NCBI GenBank assembly: GCA_023390815.1
Contig: JAEWCC010000069.1
Location: forward strand, 1 to 16,421
DNA: 16,421 nt
Direction: 5' to 3'
Origin: Bacillota bacterium
GTDB taxonomy: Bacteria; Bacillota; Clostridia; Christensenellales; SZUA-584
Shown here: positions 13,819 to 16,421 of the stretch, in pieces
Layout of the letters: each line of letters starts with the position of its first letter
Numbering within the stretch: position 1 is the first letter of the stretch
The notes under the pieces: generated by a model
Databases searched by the model: none
What the model was told of the DNA's origin: nothing
Seen by the model: the letters and a program-made list of their open reading frames with translations, nothing else
Translations under genes and position numbers: made by a program

Positions 13819-14991
13819 ATGGATATCGTAAAAATTCCCGACTATGAATACAAGGAGAGAATCGCCAAGGCTGCCAAGCTGGCTGGCGAGATGGGCCTCG
13901 ACGTGCTCGTCGTCAACTCAACCGAGTCCGACTTTGCCAATGTGCGTTACCTGAGCGGCTATTGGCCGGTATTCGAGCGCTCGGGTGTCGCGGTTGCGGC
14001 CAACGGCAACGCGGCGCTGATGGTGGGCCTCGAGAGCAAGATATTCGCAGCGGATTTCGGCAAGATTGACAACATCTTTGTACTGCTGGAATACCGCGAA
14101 TCGGCGGACCCGTCCTACCCCGAAGCAAAACCCGACACCTACCGCGACGTATTCAAGGCACTCGGCGTCACGGGCGAGAAGATCCGTATTGGCGTCGCCG
14201 CATGGATCGATACGACGATGGTGATGATGGACGGCCTCAAAAACGCTTATCCGCAGGCCGAGATCGTGCGCGCGGACTCCATTATGGTGAAGCTGCGCAG
14301 CGTGAAATCCGAAAACGAGCTGGCCTGCATGCGCAGCGGCTTTAAGATGGTGGAATACGCGACCCAGGAAGTCATCAAGGCCTTAAAGCCGGGCGTTACC
14401 GAAACGCAGATGGTGGGCGTCGCTCAGAAGGCAATCTACGAGATGGGCGCGGAATACGAAGGCCTGCCGATGTACGTGTTCAGCGAAAAGTCCACGAGTC
14501 ACGCGATATCGCGCTCCCGACCGGACCGCATAATCGGCGCGAACGACATCGTGCAGCTCAACCTCTCGGCGCGCGTAGACGGATATTCGCCCAGCATGGG
14601 CATGCCGGTATGCATGGGCAAGCTCAATGCAGAGCGCCGCGCGTACATCCAGTTCTGCCTCGATATGCACAACTGGACCAAAACACGCCTGAAAGCGGGC
14701 GTCATGGCGTCCGACATCGCCAAAGATTTCTACAAGCAGTTCATCGACACGGGACACGAGGCCAATTATGTGTACGGCCCCTGCCACGGAACCGGCATGA
14801 TCGAGGTCGAGCCGCCGTGGATGGAGACGTCGTCCGAGTACCCGCTGCAAAAGAACATGACCTTCCAGATCGATACGTTCCTGACCGCTCCGGGCTTTGG
14901 CGTGCGGTGGGAAATTGGCTCTGCGATCACCGAAAACGGCTTCGAGTCGCTTTGCAGCCCAGTCGGAAAAATCTACGAACTGGGTTTCTGA
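13819..14991 (+). CDS. M24-fold (aminopeptidase P/creatinase) protein with altered metal site
   Basis: This 390-residue protein has a creatinase N-terminal domain (about 10-155) and an M24 pita-bread domain (about 160-385; VKSENELACMR start). Xaa-Pro peptidases use Asp, Asp, His, Glu, Glu as metal ligands. Here the aligned positions are Asn248 (VQLNLSARVDGY), Ser259 (GYSPSMGMP), His323 (CHGTGMIEVEPPW), Asp352 (FQIDTFL) and Glu365 (GVRWEIGSAIT). Three of five are replaced, so a dinuclear metallopeptidase is unlikely. Creatinase is a metal-independent member of the fold that relies on a catalytic His; His228 (STSHAISRSRP) is in about the right place. It could be a C-N hydrolase acting on a modified sugar or amino compound. 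AAGGAG lies seven bases before the ATG. The operon places it with carbohydrate genes. Confidence 0.85.
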   Translation: MDIVKIPDYEYKERIAKAAKLAGEMGLDVLVVNSTESDFANVRYLSGYWPVFERSGVAVAANGNAALMVGLESKIFAADFGKIDNIFVLLEYRESADPSYPEAKPDTYRDVFKALGVTGEKIRIGVAAWIDTTMVMMDGLKNAYPQAEIVRADSIMVKLRSVKSENELACMRSGFKMVEYATQEVIKALKPGVTETQMVGVAQKAIYEMGAEYEGLPMYVFSEKSTSHAISRSRPDRIIGANDIVQLNLSARVDGYSPSMGMPVCMGKLNAERRAYIQFCLDMHNWTKTRLKAGVMASDIAKDFYKQFIDTGHEANYVYGPCHGTGMIEVEPPWMETSSEYPLQKNMTFQIDTFLTAPGFGVRWEIGSAITENGFESLCSPVGKIYELGF

Positions 14992-15036
14992 TGCACATTG
15001 TCCGAAGCAGCATGACGTGAAGGATGCGGCGCGCGC

Positions 15037-15063
15037 CAGAGCGCCGATACCCGGATCGCTCTG
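15037..15063 (+). other. Intercistronic hairpin, M24 / DUF4432 gene
   Basis: A seven-bp stem CAGAGCG/CGCTCTG (15037-15043 with 15057-15063) has an inner CCG/CGG pairing. It is the first of two stems in the 192-bp gap 14992-15183. It has no T tract. Confidence 0.4.
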
Positions 15064-15100
15064 CTACTTCTTCGCAACGGGGGGAGAATCCGAAGACAGC

Positions 15101-15128
15101 AGGGCGGCCGCACCGTAAAGGCCGCCTT
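15101..15128 (+). terminator. Possible attenuator or weak terminator within the operon
   Basis: A nine-bp stem AGGGCGGCC/GGCCGCCTT (15101-15109 with 15120-15128, one G-T wobble) is followed by GCGTATTT, a weak T tract. It lies 55 bp before the DUF4432 start. It could reduce expression of the distal genes. No strong promoter is visible after it. Confidence 0.45.
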
Positions 15129-15183
15129 GCGTATTTCGGATGGCCCCATATTTTTATGGCGCAACTCAGCGCAAGGAGATCGT

Positions 15184-16260
15184 ATGGATATCCTGCTTAA
15201 AAAGGAATACTTCGTGCATCCCGAACAGCGTTTTGCCGAAGGCAAAGACGTCAGCGCCACGCTGATTAAATACGCCACGGGCGTATGCGGCGTTAAGCTC
15301 TGTAACCGTTTCGGGCATATCACCGTGCTGCCGTTCATGGGGCAGATGATCTGGGACGCGGAATTTCACGGGCGTTCACTGAAGATGCGCATGCCCTTTT
15401 CCGAGCCGCGCGATACCGAGTCGTTCCTCGATACCTACGGATGCTACCTCATGCACTGCGGCGCGCTACGTATGGGCTGCCCCACGCCGCAGGACACCCA
15501 TGCGCTGCATGGCGAGCTGCCCTGCGCGCGCTACGACAGCGCCCACCTCGTTGCGGGTGAGGACGAACAGGGCGAGTACATAGGCGTTACGGGCGTATTC
15601 GAATACAGCCGCGCGTTCGGCGACCATTACGCGGCTTCGCCGCTTGTTAAACTCTATGCGAACAGCACGCTGCTCGATATCTCGATGCATATCGAAAACC
15701 TCTCCAATGCGCCCATGGAGCTGATGTATCTGTGCCACATCAACTATGAAGCCGCAGCGGGCGGAGAAATCGTTCAGACGCTGCCGTGGGACACGCAGCA
15801 CATGGAGCTGCGCTATACCGTCCCACAGTCGATGCAGGCCGATGACGGCTTCGCGCGGTTCCTGAAGGGGATACAGGACAACATCCGGACTACCGAGCAT
15901 ATCCGCGAGCAGGACATGTATGACCCGGAGGCGGTATTCTACCTGCACGGCCCTCTGACCGACGCGGAAGGCTGGGCGCATTTCCTGTATGTCCATCCGG
16001 ACGGCAGCGCGGACTATACGTCCTACCGGCCTGCCGAGCTGGACCACTGCACGCGCTGGATATCGCGCACCCTGGACCGGAGCACGCTCGGCTTAGCGCT
16101 GCCTGCCACAGCCGATGCGGACGGCTACCTCGCGGAAAAAAGCAAGGGCAATATCAAGGTCATTCCGCCAAAGGGCAGCTTCCATGCAACCGTCAGGGCA
16201 GGATATTTAGATCCGGAGCAGGCAGAGCGAATGAAAACGACAATCAACACAATACGCTAG
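15184..16260 (+). CDS. DUF4432 aldose-1-epimerase-like protein
   Basis: This 358-residue protein has the galactose-mutarotase-like beta-sandwich seen in DUF4432. Visible landmarks are LPFMGQMIWDAEFHGRSL near residue 50, HGELPCARYD (about 107-116), the LCHINYEAAAGGE segment (about 178-190) that matches the family's His-Ile-Asn motif, and the C-terminal VIPPKGSFHATVRAGYLD. The family is thought to act on the anomeric centre of sugars, but members are poorly characterised. I place the start at ATG 15184 because CAAGGAGATCGT lies immediately upstream; the frame is open to 15127 but without a ribosome binding site. Its place before an L-rhamnose-mutarotase-family gene suggests the two work on released sugars. 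No signal peptide is present. Confidence 0.82.
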   Translation: MDILLKKEYFVHPEQRFAEGKDVSATLIKYATGVCGVKLCNRFGHITVLPFMGQMIWDAEFHGRSLKMRMPFSEPRDTESFLDTYGCYLMHCGALRMGCPTPQDTHALHGELPCARYDSAHLVAGEDEQGEYIGVTGVFEYSRAFGDHYAASPLVKLYANSTLLDISMHIENLSNAPMELMYLCHINYEAAAGGEIVQTLPWDTQHMELRYTVPQSMQADDGFARFLKGIQDNIRTTEHIREQDMYDPEAVFYLHGPLTDAEGWAHFLYVHPDGSADYTSYRPAELDHCTRWISRTLDRSTLGLALPATADADGYLAEKSKGNIKVIPPKGSFHATVRAGYLDPEQAERMKTTINTIR

Positions 16261-16331
16261 CTACGCAGGATTTTAAGTCTCCGCTGTCGAAAATCTCAAT
16301 ATCAAGATCGCATCGTTTAAAGGGAAGGCAT

Positions 16332-16421
16332 ATGAACAAAACTTTTTTTGGACAGATCGGGAAGCTCAAACCCGAGAAAATCGCAGAATACAGGGATCTG
16401 CACCTTAATCCGTGGCCCGGG
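16332..16421 (+). CDS. L-rhamnose-mutarotase-family protein (5' part)
   Basis: Thirty codons are visible before the window ends. MNKTFFGQIGKLKP followed by EKIAEYRDLHLNPWPG matches the start of the RhaM/RhaU (DUF718) family, whose members of about 105 residues begin with a beta strand, a Lys-Pro-Gly-like turn, then Glu-Tyr-x3-His-x3-Trp-Pro. The family interconverts alpha and beta anomers of L-rhamnose or related deoxysugars; the His in this segment is near the active site. Here it is HLNPWPG. AGGGAAGG lies at 16321-16328, three bases before the ATG, which is short but usable. The 71-bp gap after the DUF4432 gene shows nothing beyond a weak GATTTT/AAAATC stem (16269-16295). With so little sequence, family membership is likely but the exact sugar is not fixed. 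Confidence 0.72.
   Translation, partial: MNKTFFGQIGKLKPEKIAEYRDLHLNPWPG

Overview
The window looks like a chromosomal segment of an anaerobic, probably spore-forming member of the Firmicutes, class Clostridia. The base composition is moderately GC-rich, as in gut Christensenellales or Oscillospirales. The indicators are DUF1540 proteins, an oxygen-sensitive 2-hydroxyacyl-CoA dehydratase-type activase set, a Gly-Pro-Thr collagen-like protein with a DNRLRE domain, an Mbl/MreBH-like MreB, and AGGAGG-type ribosome binding sites. The lineage is inferred; there is no rRNA or other marker gene. I saw no tRNA, rRNA, insertion sequence or CRISPR array.

Left part (1-3975). A minus-strand gene starts at 886 and runs off the left edge. 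It encodes a DNRLRE domain followed by an ordered Gly-Pro-Thr collagen-like tail. Divergent from it, behind a clear sigma-A-type promoter, is a tightly coupled three-gene operon: two paralogous DUF2229/HgdB-like proteins and a BadF/HgdC-type ATPase activase. It resembles a large 2-hydroxyacyl-CoA dehydratase activase split into three polypeptides. No dehydratase gene is visible nearby.

Middle (3976-9151). After a two-way terminator come, on the minus strand, an Rnk-like GreA/GreB-family factor and a stand-alone MreB. Then follow two tandem plus-strand DUF1540 genes, each with a copied leader and its own terminator. A minus-strand operon of an iron-dependent alcohol dehydrogenase and a class 3-like aldehyde dehydrogenase comes next, which would interconvert an alcohol, its aldehyde and the acid.

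Right part (9152-16421). A carbohydrate locus is controlled from a divergent promoter region with two operator-like palindromes 21 bp apart. On the minus side is a 754-residue regulator that fuses a LacI-type repressor to a solute-binding-protein domain with no signal peptide. On the plus side are a cytoplasmic GH20b-type glycoside hydrolase, an M24 (aminopeptidase P/creatinase-fold) protein that has lost three of five metal ligands, a DUF4432 aldose-1-epimerase-like protein, and the start of an L-rhamnose-mutarotase-family gene. My inference is that the locus takes up and degrades a deoxysugar-containing glycoside or uronide, with the fused regulator sensing the substrate or a product. The regulator and the altered M24 protein are the most unusual parts of the window.
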